Below are positions 62,181-64,000 of a stretch of 64,000 nucleotides of DNA, piece after piece. The DNA is taken from NCBI GenBank assembly GCA_020746875.1, contig JAGTJL010000006.1, positions 1,054,001 through 1,118,000 of the forward strand. Reading direction: 5' to 3'. How positions within the stretch are numbered: position 1 is the first letter of the stretch; every line of letters begins with the position of its first letter. This stretch comes from Rhexocercosporidium sp. MPI-PUGE-AT-0058. Its lineage: Eukaryota > Ascomycota > Leotiomycetes > Helotiales. The notes beneath the pieces were generated by a model that searched no databases, was not told the origin of the DNA, and worked only from the letters and a program-made list of their open reading frames with translations. The position numbers and the translations under genes were made by a program.

Positions 62181-64000
62181 ATGGATCCTCTCACGGCTCT
62201 TTCTCTCGCTAGTAGCATAATCCAGCTCATTGACTTCACTGTCGGGTAGTCTCGAATTGTCGCGGTATATACAAATCTGCAGATGGCGCACTCCCAGAAC
62301 ACCAGGACCTCGAACTTGTCACCGAGGATCTCGTTCGTTTGAGCAAGCGGCAAGCGGCAACGTCATGGCCGAAGGCGAAGGACGAGACAGAGGAGGAGAA
62401 GCATTTACATGCACTTTCAGATGCTTGTGTTAGGGTCACAAAGGAGTTGCTAGAGCGGCTGTCGAAGCATAAGGTTGCCACAGGATCCCCAGTACAAAGG
62501 AAATGGAAGAGTTTCCGGGAAGCTCTGGAGACGGAGTGGAACAAGAAAGACTTGGAGGGACTTGCCACGAGGTTGGAGCAATTGAGGAGCGAGATGAGTT
62601 TGCATGTCCTTGTTGCCTTCAAGTACAGACAACCTCAAATTCTCACAAAATCCCAACTGACTCGATCGCCAGAGAACAGTTTGACTTGGAAGCACTGCAG
62701 AACGCTCGACGATTTGACTGGTTAGATTGCGATACAAAATACTTGATCAAAGGACTTTCCGAAACTCGAGCTGTCATTGAGAACAAACTGGATACATTGG
62801 CTGCAGAAGAGCAACATGCCAAAACCCGGGAGGTGATTCTTCAGGCCTTGAGGCAATATATGGTGAAAGAGACGAAAAGGCCGAAACGGACTGACAAGCT
62901 GAGAAACTTCGATATGATGAAGGAGGAGGACCTTTTGGTTGGGGATGATGTTGACTATAAAAGCCGGGCAGAGGAACACGTTCATCTCACATTTGAGGAG
63001 AGGAGAAAGCTTGAGCGCGAGAGAAAAATCCTAGAAGGTCAAATTGCAGTAGAGAGAAGACGAATACAATGCGAGGTGGAATTCAGACGAGCAATAATGG
63101 ATAGTTTGGCTTTCCCTACCATGGAGAGCAGACACTCATCTATATCGGACGCTCACGATAGCACGTTCGACTGGATACATGACGAGACATTGTCATCAGA
63201 TACTCCTTGGAGCAGTTTTCAGCACTGGCTTACAAAAGGTTCCGGAATTTACTGGATCAATGGGAAAGCGGCTCTGGGAAATCGACATTGATGCGCCACA
63301 TATTTCAACATCCCCGAACGTCTGAAATGCTCGCAAAGTGGGCTGGCCGTGAACACAGAGTGGTGATCACTCCAGGTTTCTTCTTTTGGAATAGTGGGAG
63401 TCCCGACCAATCATCGCAGCTTGGCTTATTGAGATCTCTTTTGCACAAAATCCTCTCCCATAACGAAAAGTTAATACCCGCAGTGTTTCCGGCTCGTTAT
63501 CAGGACTTTCCAAGCAGCTCTCTACTTGCAAATTACGAATTCGCTCATCTTATCAGCTCTGAAAAATGTCATCGCTGGACCATCACCGAGCTTAAGCAGG
63601 CATTTCAACGCTTGCTGAAAGAAGATGTGGGCCATATGTGCCTTTTCATCGATGGACTTGATGAATATTCTGGAGATCCCATGGATACCATATCGTGGTT
63701 TAAATCCACGATATCCCGAAAAATAAAAATCTGCATTTCGAGCCGGCCATGGATCATGTTTGAAGATGCATTTTCTTATTTCCCGCAACTGAAACTTCAA
63801 GATTTAACTACCGGCGACATTCGCAGTTATATCGATGATACACTTTGTGGCAATGAGAGAATGAAAATGCTTTACGTCTCAGAACCGTTAGAAGCGCCTA
63901 GGCTCGTGCAAGAAATCATATCGAAAGCGGCAGGTGTATTTTTGTGGGTCAGACTGGTCGTCACTTCTCTTCTTCGGGGCCTGCATAATCGAGATCGAAT
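62181..64000 (+). pseudogene. NACHT-domain NTPase (NLR-like) gene with frame breaks, 3' incomplete
   Basis: Fungal NACHT proteins are NLR-like switches; some act in heterokaryon incompatibility. The start at 62181 (MDPLTALSLASSIIQLIDF) is the classic N-terminus of this group, but a stop follows at 62247. Another frame then carries the expected continuation (IYKSADGALPEHQDLELV, then VRLSKRQ) to about 62622. A proper 50-base intron (62623-62672) joins it to EQFDLEALQNARRF. The frame continues through a charged coiled-coil-like region to 63268, where the Walker A motif (family pattern GxxGxGK[ST]) is split: the residues before and after lie in two frames, one base apart, at a run of G. Downstream the new frame is open to the edge, with Walker B in CLFIDGLDEY. 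The 3' end is outside the window. Confidence 0.8.

Overview
The window is nuclear DNA from a filamentous ascomycete (Pezizomycotina). The evidence is the gene set and the gene structures: short introns of about 50-55 bases with GT/AG borders, and single-copy housekeeping genes in no functional order on both strands. Hallmarks are an Slt2-type MAP kinase, Tom70, a VTC1-type vacuolar chaperone, an Axl2-type cadherin-like protein, a fungal voltage-gated proton channel, a CFEM-like GPI protein and a fungal NACHT protein. The overall look fits Leotiomycetes, but that rank is inference. There are no operons, no CRISPR array and no convincing tRNA or rRNA gene. Exon structures were built by hand from splice signals, and each model named as such closes in frame.

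Layout, left half: 3' part of cytosolic tryptophanyl-tRNA synthetase (1-1040, +); a small unknown gene (about 1412-1876, +); Slt2/Mpk1 MAP kinase (3516-4957, +); a 109-residue unknown protein (5492-6034, +); a secreted DUF3455 protein (6968-7783, -); a 6.4 kb stretch full of short repeats with no convincing gene (7784-14153); TOM70 (14154-16182, -); a tiny gene for a peptide made of five tandem 10-11-residue repeats (17538-17726, -); an iron-type alcohol dehydrogenase (19145-20476, +); two convergent F-box genes (21302-22249, + and 23627-24484, -); a Tctex-type dynein light chain (25759-26418, -) divergent from VTC1 (27037-27505, +); and an Alba-domain protein (27881-29008, -).

Layout, right half: a 4.4 kb pyrimidine-rich intergenic region, then an AHC1-like zinc-finger protein (33394-35247, +); proton channel (35807-36928, -); PABPN1/Pab2-type RNA-binding protein (37708-38675, +); HECT ligase RSP5 in seven exons (40372-43118, +); CFEM-like GPI protein (44313-45009, +); complex I PSST subunit (46505-47379, -); a broken small secreted cysteine-rich gene (48396-48636, -); PP2C phosphatase in seven exons (50656-52458, -); Axl2-like protein (54351-57602, -); EFM6-type lysine methyltransferase (58474-59280, +) tail-to-tail with SHB17 (59455-60252, -); then a coding-like remnant and a frame-broken NACHT gene that runs off the right edge (62181-64000, +).

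Most genes are core functions: translation (WRS, EFM6), cell wall and polarity (Slt2, Axl2), mitochondria (Tom70, PSST), polyphosphate and carbon metabolism (VTC1, SHB17), and ubiquitin or phosphatase signalling (RSP5, F-box, PP2C). The accessory signals are the repeat-peptide gene at 17.6 kb, the broken secreted gene at 48.5 kb, and the NACHT pseudogene with its neighbour at 61.3-64 kb. The repeat-peptide gene is the best candidate for something undescribed: its copies differ almost only at synonymous sites, so the peptide sequence itself appears to be under selection.
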